From the NCBI GenBank assembly GCA_045656345.1, contig JAZOQZ010000131.1, positions 1-17,694 of the forward strand: a stretch of DNA of 17,694 nt, written 5' to 3'. How positions within the stretch are numbered: position 1 is the first letter of the stretch; the number at the start of each line of letters is the position of its first letter. Below the pieces are notes generated by a model that saw only the letters and a program-made list of their open reading frames with translations, was not told the origin of the DNA and ran no database searches. Positions 5,997-13,877 of this stretch are shown here, one piece after another. The DNA is from SIG452 sp045656345 (lineage in GTDB: Bacteria > Bacillota > Clostridia > UMGS1840). The position numbers and the translations under genes were made by a program.

Positions 5997-6923
5997 TTAT
6001 TTTTTGTAGGAATCTGCCATCAGCATAGTCATAATTGCTTTTTGTGCGTGCAGACGGTTTTCTGCTTCCTGAAAAATTCTGGAATGAGGACCGTCAATAA
6101 CATCTTCGGTCACTTCAAAGCCTCTGTATGCAGGTAAGCAATGTAAGAAGATAGAGTTTTCATCGGTTAAAGAGAACAGTTTTTTGTTCACCTGGTAATC
6201 CCCAAATTCTTTTACCTTGGTTGCTTTTTCTGCTTCCTGACCCATACTTACCCAAGTGTCGGTATATACGATATTGGCACCCTTCATTGCTTCTTCGGGG
6301 TCGCATGTTTCCACGATTTTGCAGTTTTTTGCCAGTGCTTTTGCTTTTTCAATCTGGTCGGGTACACATTTGTATTTTTCGGGAGTTGCAATATAGCAGT
6401 CAATTCCTGCCATTGCACAAGCGTGCGCTAAGGAGTGCGCCATATTGTTGCCGTCACCCACATAGGCAAATTTTAAGCCTTCCAGCTTGCCGAATTCTTC
6501 GTAGATGGTCTGCATATCAGCCATCGCCTGACAGGGGTGTTCCAAGTCGGTTAAAGCGTTGATTACGGGGATAGAACCGTATTTTGCCAAGTCATACACA
6601 TCATCCTGAGAGAAGGTACGAATCATAATACCGTCCAGCATGCCTGATAACACATTTGCGGTGTCGTAAATGGTTTCGCCTCTGCCCAACTGAATGTCAT
6701 TGGAGCTTAAAAACAGGGGATGACCACCCAGCTGATACATTCCCACTTCAAAGGAAACACGGGTTCTGGTGGAAGATTTTGCAAAAATCATCCCTAAGCT
6801 TTTGCCTGCTAAGTAGGGGTGGGGAGTGCCTGCTTTCTGCATCTTTTTCAGTTTGTGTGCCAAGGTTAAAATATCGTCAAATTCCTGTTTTGTAATATCG
6901 GTAATACTGATAAAATGTTTCAT
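5997..6923 (-). CDS. argF: Ornithine carbamoyltransferase
   Basis: This 308-residue cytoplasmic enzyme makes citrulline from ornithine and carbamoyl phosphate, the sixth step of arginine synthesis. The carbamoyl-phosphate motif S51-T-R-T54 (KSSTRTR), the H129-P-C-Q132 motif and the FLHCLPAYRG motif with H261-C-L-P264 are all present. The ornithine-specific DTWVSMG loop (222-228) separates it from aspartate carbamoyltransferase. Length is normal. GAGGATC lies 8 nt before the ATG. It starts 18 nt after argD on the same strand and its stop overlaps the ribosome binding site of the acetyltransferase. ArgF (biosynthetic) is preferred over ArcB (catabolic), since argD precedes it and an ARG-box operator controls the unit; no arcA or arcC is seen. 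Confidence 0.96.
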   Translation of the reverse strand: MKHFISITDITKQEFDDILTLAHKLKKMQKAGTPHPYLAGKSLGMIFAKSSTRTRVSFEVGMYQLGGHPLFLSSNDIQLGRGETIYDTANVLSGMLDGIMIRTFSQDDVYDLAKYGSIPVINALTDLEHPCQAMADMQTIYEEFGKLEGLKFAYVGDGNNMAHSLAHACAMAGIDCYIATPEKYKCVPDQIEKAKALAKNCKIVETCDPEEAMKGANIVYTDTWVSMGQEAEKATKVKEFGDYQVNKKLFSLTDENSIFLHCLPAYRGFEVTEDVIDGPHSRIFQEAENRLHAQKAIMTMLMADSYKK

Positions 6924-6941
6924 ATTTTTTGATCCTCGTTT

Positions 6942-8129
6942 CTATAAGTTTTTCAGTAACTCGGTGAGTTTATCGGTAAGTAAGTTGATTTCTTTTTCGG
7001 TAATAATTAAGGGCGGAACTAAACGGAACACGGTTTCACCCACGGTGCCAACCAAGAATCCTGCTTCAAATAACTTTTTGGATAAGGCTTTTGCAATGGG
7101 TTCGGCAAATTCCACGCCAATCATCAGCCCTTTTCCGCGTACTTCTTTAATAATGGGGAAATGATTTTGCAAAGCGGTTAATTTTCCTTGGAACAGTTTG
7201 CCCATTGTTTTGGCATTTTCTAAAACACCGTTGTTCAGCAATTCGTTCACCACACAAAGACCTGCCGCTGTTGCCAAAGGATTTCCGCCAAAGGTGGTTC
7301 CGTGGTCACCGGGCGCAAAGGCAGAGAATTTTTCCTTGCAAAGAATTGCTCCGATGGGAACACCACCTGCCAATGCTTTTGCCAGAGTGAAAATATCGGG
7401 TTCTACACCAATAGTTTCGTAGGCAAACAGGGTGCCGCATCTGCCCATACCGGTTTGCACTTCGTCAAAAATCAGCACAATATCACGTTCGGTGCAAATT
7501 TTTCGGATTTCTTCTAAGTAAGCTTTGTCTAAGGGACGAACACCGCTTTCTCCCTGAATCACTTCCAGCAGAACTGCACCGGTTTTTTCGGTGACTGCAG
7601 CTTTGAAAGCATCAATGTCGTTTGCGGGAACGTGAATAAATTTTTCCACTAAGGGAGCGTAAGGCTTCTGATATTTTTCCTGCCCTGTAGCGGAAAGGGT
7701 TGCTAAGGTTCTTCCGTGGAAGGAATTTTTCAAGGTAATTACCTCAGGTTTTTCCTGCCCTTTATTATAAAAATATTTACGGGCAAGCTTTAGGGCACCT
7801 TCGTTTGCTTCTGCACCGGAATTGGCAAAAAATGCTTTGTCTGCACAGGAGTTTTCGCAAAGGGCTTTTGCTAAATTTGCCTGAGATTCAATATAGTATA
7901 AACTGGAAGTGTGAATCAGCTTTTTTGCCTGATTGCAGATGGTTTCCACCAGTTTAGGATGATTGTGACCTAAGCAGTTGACGGCAATTCCTGCCATAAA
8001 ATCATAGTAGATTTTACCGTCTGTTGCGGTCATGGTCATACCATTTCCTTCGGTGAAACAAACGGGAAGCCGTTCTCCGAAGGTGTTCATATAATACGTT
8101 TTGTCGGTTTGTTTGATTTGTTCTAACAT
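6942..8129 (-). CDS. argD: Acetylornithine aminotransferase
   Basis: This 395-residue PLP-dependent class III aminotransferase converts N-acetylglutamate semialdehyde to N-acetylornithine, with glutamate as amino donor. Visible features are NSGAEANEGALKLAR (103-117), the NSFHGRTLATLSATG stretch (135-149), E189/Q192 in LEVIQGESG, the FDEVQTGMGR motif with D222-E223, the PLP lysine K251 in TLAKALAGG, and HGTTFGGNPLA (276-286). I chose ATG 8129, preceded by AAGGTGAGG. A frame opening at TTG 8159 would translate straight through an ARG-box palindrome and has no ribosome binding site. It is first in argD-argF-GNAT. The pathway genes argC, argJ and argB are not in this window and must be elsewhere if the pathway is complete. 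Confidence 0.95.
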   Translation of the reverse strand: MLEQIKQTDKTYYMNTFGERLPVCFTEGNGMTMTATDGKIYYDFMAGIAVNCLGHNHPKLVETICNQAKKLIHTSSLYYIESQANLAKALCENSCADKAFFANSGAEANEGALKLARKYFYNKGQEKPEVITLKNSFHGRTLATLSATGQEKYQKPYAPLVEKFIHVPANDIDAFKAAVTEKTGAVLLEVIQGESGVRPLDKAYLEEIRKICTERDIVLIFDEVQTGMGRCGTLFAYETIGVEPDIFTLAKALAGGVPIGAILCKEKFSAFAPGDHGTTFGGNPLATAAGLCVVNELLNNGVLENAKTMGKLFQGKLTALQNHFPIIKEVRGKGLMIGVEFAEPIAKALSKKLFEAGFLVGTVGETVFRLVPPLIITEKEINLLTDKLTELLKNL

Positions 8130-8143
8130 TTTCCTCACCTTTG

Positions 8144-8159
8144 TTGCATAATTATGCAA
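8144..8159. promoter_or_regulatory. ARG box 1 (probable ArgR operator) in the argD leader
   Basis: TTGCATAATTATGCAA is a perfect 16-bp palindrome, centred between 8151 and 8152. It matches the shape of known ArgR/AhrC operators (consensus close to TNTGNATWWWWATNCANA). It lies downstream of the expected argD transcription start (near 8173) and about 15 bp before the argD ATG. Binding of the arginine repressor here would block elongation or support looping to box 2. Confidence 0.85.
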
Positions 8160-8179
8160 GCGTAATCAATAATAAACCT

Positions 8180-8208
8180 ATTATAATACATAATTATGCA
8201 TTTGTCAA
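8180..8208 (-). promoter_or_regulatory. Consensus promoter of argD-argF-GNAT
   Basis: On the minus strand TTGACA (8208-8203) and TATAAT (8185-8180) are perfect hexamers with a 17-bp spacer (8186-8202). Transcription should start near 8173. The spacer is almost entirely filled by ARG box 2, so repressor binding would exclude RNA polymerase. Confidence 0.93.
8187..8200. promoter_or_regulatory. ARG box 2 (probable ArgR operator) in the argD promoter spacer
   Basis: TACATAATTATGCA differs by one base from the perfect TGCATAATTATGCA core of box 1. Its centre, between 8193 and 8194, is 42 bp from that of box 1, four helical turns, so both would face the same side of the DNA. It lies inside the -35/-10 spacer of the argD promoter. 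Confidence 0.85.
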
Positions 8209-8246
8209 TAAGTTTTACAATATTTTTCTTTTTTTCAAAAAAGTTA

Positions 8247-8275
8247 TTTACAAACAAGGAGTATTATGTTATAAT
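8247..8275 (+). promoter_or_regulatory. Promoter of lepA and downstream genes
   Basis: TTTACA (8247-8252) and TATAAT (8270-8275) are separated by 17 bp. Transcription would begin near 8282. The promoter is back-to-back with the argD promoter, with 38 bp of AT-rich DNA between the two -35 elements, so the ARG boxes do not overlap it. Confidence 0.88.
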
Positions 8276-8281
8276 ACTATA

Positions 8282-8436
8282 TTGAAATAATATTGAAAAT
8301 TACTGTCGGTTCTTCTGCCTAAAGGGGAACCAACAGGAAAATCCGATTGATAATTTATGCAAAAAATTATACATTCCCGAATGAAAGCCCAATGGAAAGG
8401 AACACGGCAGATTTCATATCGCCTTTTGGTAATTTT
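8282..8436 (+). other. Long lepA leader with hairpin and short overlapping frame
   Basis: About 155 nt of leader precede the preferred lepA start. GGTTCTTC (8308-8315) can pair with GGGGAACC (8324-8331), giving an 8-bp stem with two wobbles and an 8-nt loop. AGGAAAA follows at 8335-8341. A 27-codon frame from ATG 8357 ends in a TGA at 8438-8440 that overlaps the lepA ATG (8437-8439) as ATGA. The lepA frame itself is open upstream to a TTG at 8347, so an N-terminal extension of up to 30 residues is possible. No riboswitch class is recognised. Confidence 0.45.
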
Positions 8437-10239
8437 ATGAGCGACAGATTAAATCATATCAGAAACTTTTCGATTATAGCACATATTGACCACGGAAAAT
8501 CCACTCTGGCAGACCGTCTGCTTGAGAAAACCGGGGTTGTTTCTGCCAGAGAAATGGAAGAGCAGCTTTTGGATAATATGGAACTGGAAAGAGAACGTGG
8601 TATCACCATCAAGGCAAGAGCCGTTCGTCTGGTGTATCGTGCCAAAAACGGAGAAGAATATATTTACAACTTGATTGACACCCCCGGTCATGTGGACTTC
8701 AACTATGAAGTGTCCCGAAGCTTAAAAGCTTGTGAAGGTGCTATCCTGATTGTGGATGCAGCTCAGGGAATTGAGGCACAGACTCTGGCAAATGCCTACT
8801 TAGCGGTAGACAGTGATCTGGAAATTCTGCCTGTCATCAATAAAATTGACCTGCCCAGTGCCAGACCGGATGAAGTGAAAAGGGAAATTGAAGATATCAT
8901 CGGAATTCCTGCTGACGAAGCACCGCTGATTTCCGCGAAAAACGGCACCAACATTGAAGACGTTTTGGAAGCCATTGCCAACACCATTCCTGCTCCCAAA
9001 GGCGATGAGAATGCTCCGTTAAAAGCACTGATTTTTGACTCCTACTACGATGCTTATAAAGGCGTTATTATCTATATCCGTGTGATGGACGGAAAAATTA
9101 CCAAAGATACCACGATGAAAATGATGTCCAACGGCAAAGAATTTGAAGTGGTGGAAGTGGGGTATTTAAATGCCCTGGGTATGACTCCCTGTCAGGAAAT
9201 CTGTGCCGGGGAAGTTGGTTATGTAACCGCTTCTATCAAAACCTTGCGTGACACTGCAGTGGGCGATACCGTTACCGACAAATTCAATCCTGCAAGTGAG
9301 CCTCTGCCGGGGTATAAAGCAGTGCAGCCTATGGTGTTCTGCGGATTGTATCCTGTGGACGGTGCAAGATATGATGATTTAAAAGATGCACTTTTAAAAT
9401 TGCAGTTAAACGATGCAGCGCTGATTTTTGAACCGGAAACTTCCATTGCACTTGGTTTCGGGTTTCGTTGCGGATTCTTAGGTCTTCTGCATTTAGAAAT
9501 CATTCAGGAACGTTTAGAGCGTGAATTCAATTTAGATTTAATCACCACCGCACCCAGCGTAATTTATAAAATTACTAAAACAGACGGCACCAAGATGGAC
9601 TTGGATAACCCCACCAACTTGCCCAATCCGTCGGAAATTGCTTCTATGGAAGAACCCTTTGTTTCTGCAACCATTATGACCCCCACTGATTACGTGGGTA
9701 ACATTATGGAACTTTGTCAGGAACGCCGTGGGGTGTTCATTGATATGAAATATCTGGATGAAACCCGTGTTTCCATTCATTACGATATGCCCTTAAACGA
9801 AATTATTTACGATTTCTTTGACGATTTAAAATCCCGTACCAAAGGATACGCATCCTTGGATTATGAGCTGTCGGAATACAGAGAATCCAAACTGGTAAAA
9901 TTAGACATCCTCTTAAACGGCGAAATTGTGGATGCACTTTCCTTCATTGTGCATACCGATAAAGCCTATGCAAGAGGCAGAAGAATTGCCGAAAAATTAA
10001 AAGAAGTAATTCCGAGACAGTTATTTGAAATTCCCATTCAGGCGGCAATCGGCACCAAGGTTATCGCCCGTGAAACCGTAAAAGCAATGCGTAAAGACGT
10101 GTTGGCAAAATGTTATGGCGGTGACATCACCCGTAAGAAAAAGCTTCTGGAAAAACAGAAGGAAGGGAAAAAACGTATGCGTCAGTTCGGTACCGTGGAG
10201 GTGCCCCAGGAGGCGTTTATGTCTGTCTTGAAGCTGTGA
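8437..10239 (+). CDS. lepA: Elongation factor 4 (ribosomal GTPase LepA)
   Basis: LepA/EF4 is a translational GTPase related to EF-G that acts on ribosomes in biogenesis and stress. The G motifs are clear: P-loop AHIDHGKST (15-23), switch I ERGITIK (53-59), DTPGH (81-85, catalytic H84) and NKID (135-138). The LepA-specific C-terminal domain is intact, including KRMRQFGTVEVPQEAFMSVL near the end. Starting at ATG 8437 gives 600 residues, the usual length, and the conserved IRNFSIIAHIDHGKST near the N-terminus. This ATG has no good ribosome binding site. Alternatives are ATG 8392 or TTG 8347, or coupling from the short frame ending at 8440. It is followed by hemW with a one-base overlap. Confidence 0.96.
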   Translation: MSDRLNHIRNFSIIAHIDHGKSTLADRLLEKTGVVSAREMEEQLLDNMELERERGITIKARAVRLVYRAKNGEEYIYNLIDTPGHVDFNYEVSRSLKACEGAILIVDAAQGIEAQTLANAYLAVDSDLEILPVINKIDLPSARPDEVKREIEDIIGIPADEAPLISAKNGTNIEDVLEAIANTIPAPKGDENAPLKALIFDSYYDAYKGVIIYIRVMDGKITKDTTMKMMSNGKEFEVVEVGYLNALGMTPCQEICAGEVGYVTASIKTLRDTAVGDTVTDKFNPASEPLPGYKAVQPMVFCGLYPVDGARYDDLKDALLKLQLNDAALIFEPETSIALGFGFRCGFLGLLHLEIIQERLEREFNLDLITTAPSVIYKITKTDGTKMDLDNPTNLPNPSEIASMEEPFVSATIMTPTDYVGNIMELCQERRGVFIDMKYLDETRVSIHYDMPLNEIIYDFFDDLKSRTKGYASLDYELSEYRESKLVKLDILLNGEIVDALSFIVHTDKAYARGRRIAEKLKEVIPRQLFEIPIQAAIGTKVIARETVKAMRKDVLAKCYGGDITRKKKLLEKQKEGKKRMRQFGTVEVPQEAFMSVLKL

Positions 10240-11324
10240 TGAGGGCAGGGCTGTATTTTCACATTCCTTTTTGTGTGAGAAAATGTGCTTATTGCGATTT
10301 TTATTCCGTTTCAGACACATCTTCCCAAACAGCGTATTTTGAAGCGGTGCACAGGGAAATGGAAGCATACCGAGGCAAACAGATTGCCGTGGATTCGGTG
10401 TTTATCGGAGGAGGAACCCCTTCGGTGGCAGACGAAGCTGAAATTGCAAAGCTCTTGGAAAAAGCGAGGGACATTTTTGATTTTGCAACCGACACGGAAA
10501 TTACCATTGAACTAAATCCTAAAACCTTTGATGCCAAAAAACTTTTGGTGTATCGGGATGCAGGGATTAACCGTATTAGTATGGGATTGCAGTCTGCCAA
10601 CAATGACGAGCTTAAAAAACTTGGCAGAATTCACACGGCAGAAGAATTTTTGGCATCTTATCATCTGCTTCGGGAAACAGGATTTACCAACATCAATGCA
10701 GATATTATGTATGGTCTTCCTGATTCTTCTGTAAAAACTCTGGAGAGAACACTGACCTTTTTAAAAAATTTGGATTGCGAACACATTTCCGCTTATGCTT
10801 TGACGCTGGACGAGGATTCACCCTTATACCAACAGGGATATATATTCCCCGATGATGACGGCGTGTATGAACAATACCGTTTGGTCTGCGAAATACTTTC
10901 CGACTACCGTCACTATGAAATCTCCAATTTTGTGAAAAACGGTAAAAGTCCTTGCCGTCATAACTTAAAATACTGGACCCGTGCTCCATATATCGGTATG
11001 GGTGCGGCAGCGCACAGCTTTTTTGAAAATAAACGTTTTTCTAATCCCTCGAGCATTTTTGAATATACCAATGGAAATTTTTGCAGACAGGAAGAAATTA
11101 TTTCTGAAGATGAGGCGCAATTTGAGGAACTGATGCTTTCTTTACGCACCGATTTGGGTGTGAGAGTCAATCAGTTGCCGTCATCCTTTTGGGAAGCCAA
11201 CAAAACGTTGATAGAGCAGTATCAAAAAAACGGACTTCTCATTGTCACAAAAGAGGGGATCCGCCTGAGTGAACAGGGATTTTTCGTATCCAATTCAGTG
11301 ATTTCTTCTTTTTGGTCAGACTAG
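10239..11324 (+). CDS. hemW: Radical SAM family heme chaperone HemW
   Basis: This 361-residue radical SAM protein has the [4Fe-4S] motif C12-x3-C16-x2-C19 followed by DF (CVRKCAYCDF), then GGGTPS at 57-62. The absence of a fourth cysteine just after the motif marks HemW (a heme-binding chaperone for haem protein maturation) rather than the coproporphyrinogen dehydrogenase HemN. The NADIMYGLP and HISAYALTLDEDSPLYQ stretches are also typical. The ATG overlaps the lepA TGA by one base (TGATG), so translation is probably coupled; a GTG lies one codon upstream. lepA-hemW is a conserved pair; hrcA-grpE-dnaK, which often follows, is replaced here by gdpP. Confidence 0.93.
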   Translation: MRAGLYFHIPFCVRKCAYCDFYSVSDTSSQTAYFEAVHREMEAYRGKQIAVDSVFIGGGTPSVADEAEIAKLLEKARDIFDFATDTEITIELNPKTFDAKKLLVYRDAGINRISMGLQSANNDELKKLGRIHTAEEFLASYHLLRETGFTNINADIMYGLPDSSVKTLERTLTFLKNLDCEHISAYALTLDEDSPLYQQGYIFPDDDGVYEQYRLVCEILSDYRHYEISNFVKNGKSPCRHNLKYWTRAPYIGMGAAAHSFFENKRFSNPSSIFEYTNGNFCRQEEIISEDEAQFEELMLSLRTDLGVRVNQLPSSFWEANKTLIEQYQKNGLLIVTKEGIRLSEQGFFVSNSVISSFWSD

Positions 11325-11354
11325 TGTATGATAGAAAAGTAATGAGAGAAATAA

Positions 11355-11376
11355 CATTGTTCCAAACAAAACAATG
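11355..11376 (+). other. Inverted repeat next to the gdpP ribosome binding site
   Basis: CATTGTT (11355-11361) and AACAATG (11370-11376) are perfect 7-bp inverted repeats with an 8-nt loop. The 3' arm contains one possible gdpP ATG (11374) and its last base is the first base of the GGAG ribosome binding site for ATG 11389. The structure could hinder gdpP translation; it is short and AT-rich, so the effect may be small. Confidence 0.35.
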
Positions 11377-11388
11377 GAGATTGAGATT

Positions 11389-13404
11389 ATGAGTACAAAA
11401 CAGAAAAACAATCTATCCAATCAAAAACAGAAAAAAGAGAACCTGCAGGTATTTAGGAAGCTGTATTCTATGCCCAAAGTGTTTGTTGGCTTTATATTCC
11501 TTTTGGTTTTTTCTCTTTCGGTGTATCCCTATAACTCCACCCTGGCCTGGATTCAGATGGGTCTCACGTTGGTTTTATTTCTGATATTTATTCTGACCGG
11601 CAACAACTCCAGCAAAAAATTCCGGGATTATATCGAAAGCTTGTCCTTTGATGTGGGTTCTGCCAGCCACAACTCGGTTTTAAAATCACCATTTCCCATG
11701 GCGGTTATGAGAGCCAACGGCGAAATTGTGTGGTGTAATGACTCTTTTGGCGCATTATTGCCGACGGAAGATTATATCGGACGTTCATTGGTGGACATTT
11801 TTCCGGAGTTTGTGATGAACCATTCCGGCGGTGTTTCCGAGTTTCCGGCAGGAGATAAAAGCTTCACCGTGTATTCTGTGGTGACTGATGATACCAAGAC
11901 ACCGGAAGAACGGATTTATGTTTGCTATTTCGTGGAAACCACTGAACTGACAGCGCTAAAACAAAAATATCAGGATGATATGATTGTGAAAGGTCATATC
12001 TACATTGATAACTTAGATGAAATCACCAAGCATATTTCCGATGCGGAACGCACGATGATTGCTTCTCAGGCAGAGCGTATTATTACCGAATTTGTGGGTT
12101 CTCATCAGGGGATTATCAGCAAAATGGACCGTGACCGTTTTACCTTTGTGATGGAAAGAAAGCATTACAGTGATTTATTGGCAACCAAGATGTCTGTATT
12201 AAAGGACGTGAAAAATATTGAAACCTTCGGCGGACTTCCTGTTACCTTAAGTATCGGGATCGGCGTGGGTGACAGTTTGGGCGAAACCGAAAACTTCTCC
12301 CGTGTGGCACTGGATATGGCGTTAGGCCGTGGCGGTGACCAGGCTGTTATCAAAGTTGGTAATGACTTCACCTATTTCGGAGGTCAGAACCGTGAAATTG
12401 AAAAACGCACCAAAGTGCGTTCCCGTATCATTGCTCTTTCCTTAAGGGAAATGGTGGAACACGCCGATAAGGTCATTGTGATGGGGCATAAAAATGCGGA
12501 TATGGACTCTTTAGGGTCTGCGTTAGCTTTGGCAAGAGTTGCCTGTTCCTTCGATAAACCGGCACACATTATTTTAGAAGATACCAATGTGAATACCGAA
12601 GCGGTGCTTTCCAGAACCCGTTTGGATAAGGATTTTGAAAACACCTTTATCTCTGCGAGTCAGGCAGAAATGATGATCACTTCCAACACCTTGGTTGCGG
12701 TTGTGGATACCCACAGACCCAATCTGGTTGCGGCACCCGAACTGTTGCAGGAGGATGTGAAGATATTCCTGATTGACCATCACAGAAAAGGTGCTGACTT
12801 TATCTATGATGCCAATCTGACCTTCCACGAACCCTATGCATCTTCCACCTGTGAATTGGTGGTGGAAATGCTTCAGTATCTGGATGATAAGGTGAAGCTG
12901 AAACGAATTGAATCCGAGGCCCTTTATGCGGGGATTCTTTTGGATACTCAGAATTTTGCAATGAAAACAGGTGCCAGAACCTTTGAGGCGGCGTCTTATT
13001 TAAGAAAGCTGGGGATGGATCCTGTTGCTGCAAGAGACCTGATAAAATCAGATTTCAATAATTATGTGAAAGTTTCCGATATCGTAAAATCTGCGGAAAT
13101 CTATAAAAGTTCAATTGCCATCGCCAAATATTACGGTGATGAAGAAAACAGTATTTTTATTGCCCAGGCGGCTGACGACCTGATTAATATTAAAGAAATT
13201 CAGGCAGCATTTGTTATTTTCCGCCGTGGGGACGACACGATTATCAGTGCCCGTTCTAACGGACAGATCAATGTGCAGGTGATTATGGAAAAATTAGGTG
13301 GCGGCGGTCACCAGACAGTGGCCGGTTGCCAGAGCAAAGAGCTCACTGTGGATAAATCGATTCTGCTCATCAAAGAAGCTCTGGATGAAATAGAAGAAGC
13401 TTAA
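11389..13404 (+). CDS. gdpP: Cyclic-di-AMP phosphodiesterase GdpP (DHH/DHHA1)
   Basis: GdpP hydrolyses the second messenger c-di-AMP. This 671-residue membrane protein has the full family architecture. Two membrane helices lie at about residues 30-70. A PAS-like domain spans about 90-180 and a degenerate GGDEF domain about 195-325 (the GRGGDQAVI remnant is at 313-321). The DHH domain has H367, D371 and D373 in GHKNADMDSLGS, D440 in VVDTHRP, D463-H464-H465 and D519. The DHHA1 domain has GGGGHQ at 637-642. All metal-binding residues are present, so it should be active. I chose ATG 11389, with GGAG at 11376-11379, over ATG 11374, which has no ribosome binding site. rplI and dnaB follow, as in Bacillus. 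Confidence 0.95.
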   Translation: MSTKQKNNLSNQKQKKENLQVFRKLYSMPKVFVGFIFLLVFSLSVYPYNSTLAWIQMGLTLVLFLIFILTGNNSSKKFRDYIESLSFDVGSASHNSVLKSPFPMAVMRANGEIVWCNDSFGALLPTEDYIGRSLVDIFPEFVMNHSGGVSEFPAGDKSFTVYSVVTDDTKTPEERIYVCYFVETTELTALKQKYQDDMIVKGHIYIDNLDEITKHISDAERTMIASQAERIITEFVGSHQGIISKMDRDRFTFVMERKHYSDLLATKMSVLKDVKNIETFGGLPVTLSIGIGVGDSLGETENFSRVALDMALGRGGDQAVIKVGNDFTYFGGQNREIEKRTKVRSRIIALSLREMVEHADKVIVMGHKNADMDSLGSALALARVACSFDKPAHIILEDTNVNTEAVLSRTRLDKDFENTFISASQAEMMITSNTLVAVVDTHRPNLVAAPELLQEDVKIFLIDHHRKGADFIYDANLTFHEPYASSTCELVVEMLQYLDDKVKLKRIESEALYAGILLDTQNFAMKTGARTFEAASYLRKLGMDPVAARDLIKSDFNNYVKVSDIVKSAEIYKSSIAIAKYYGDEENSIFIAQAADDLINIKEIQAAFVIFRRGDDTIISARSNGQINVQVIMEKLGGGGHQTVAGCQSKELTVDKSILLIKEALDEIEEA

Positions 13405-13425
13405 ATCAGAAAGGAAAATCAGATT

Positions 13426-13872
13426 ATGAAAGTTATTTTATTACAAGATGTAAAAGGAAGCGGCAAAAAAGGAGATATTATCAACAGCTCCGACGGATAT
13501 GCAAGAAACTTTCTGTTTCCCAAAAAATTAGCGGTGGAAGCAAACGAAGCAAATTTAACCACCTTAAAAAATCAGAAAGATTCTGTGGCACACAAACGTG
13601 CAGTCAATCACGATAATTCCGAAAAATTAAAGGAACGTCTGGAAAATGCCACCTTTACCGTTACCGCCAAATCCGGAGACAACGGCAAACTGTTTGGTGC
13701 TGTGACCTCCATTGATATTGTAAAAGCAATCAAAGACCAATCCGGCATTGAAGTGGAAAAGAAAAAAGTGGTATTAAAAGATGCCATCAAAATGCTGGGT
13801 ACCTATGATGTCACTGTGAAATTATTTGAAGATGTCAGTGCAAAAGTAAAAGTTGAAATTAAAGGACTGTAA
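13426..13872 (+). CDS. rplI: Large ribosomal subunit protein bL9
   Basis: This 148-residue protein is ribosomal L9, which binds 23S rRNA and extends from the 50S stalk base. The N-terminal signature is clear at residues 1-40: MKVILLQDVKGSGKKGDI, then GYARNFLFPKKLA. It is followed by the long connecting helix (about 41-75) and the C-terminal RNA-binding domain with NGKLFGAVTS. AGAAAGGA precedes the ATG. It begins 21 nt after gdpP and ends 5 nt before dnaB, so the three are probably one transcript. Confidence 0.97.
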   Translation: MKVILLQDVKGSGKKGDIINSSDGYARNFLFPKKLAVEANEANLTTLKNQKDSVAHKRAVNHDNSEKLKERLENATFTVTAKSGDNGKLFGAVTSIDIVKAIKDQSGIEVEKKKVVLKDAIKMLGTYDVTVKLFEDVSAKVKVEIKGL

Positions 13873-13877
13873 GTTTT

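Noticed and set aside
7198..7517. Plus-strand frames opposite argD
   Set aside because: They overlap strongly conserved argD motifs, have no ribosome binding sites and resemble no family I know.
8130..8159. Ten extra N-terminal codons of argD from TTG 8159
   Set aside because: They would translate an ARG-box operator, and the TTG has no ribosome binding site; ATG 8129 has AAGGTGAGG.
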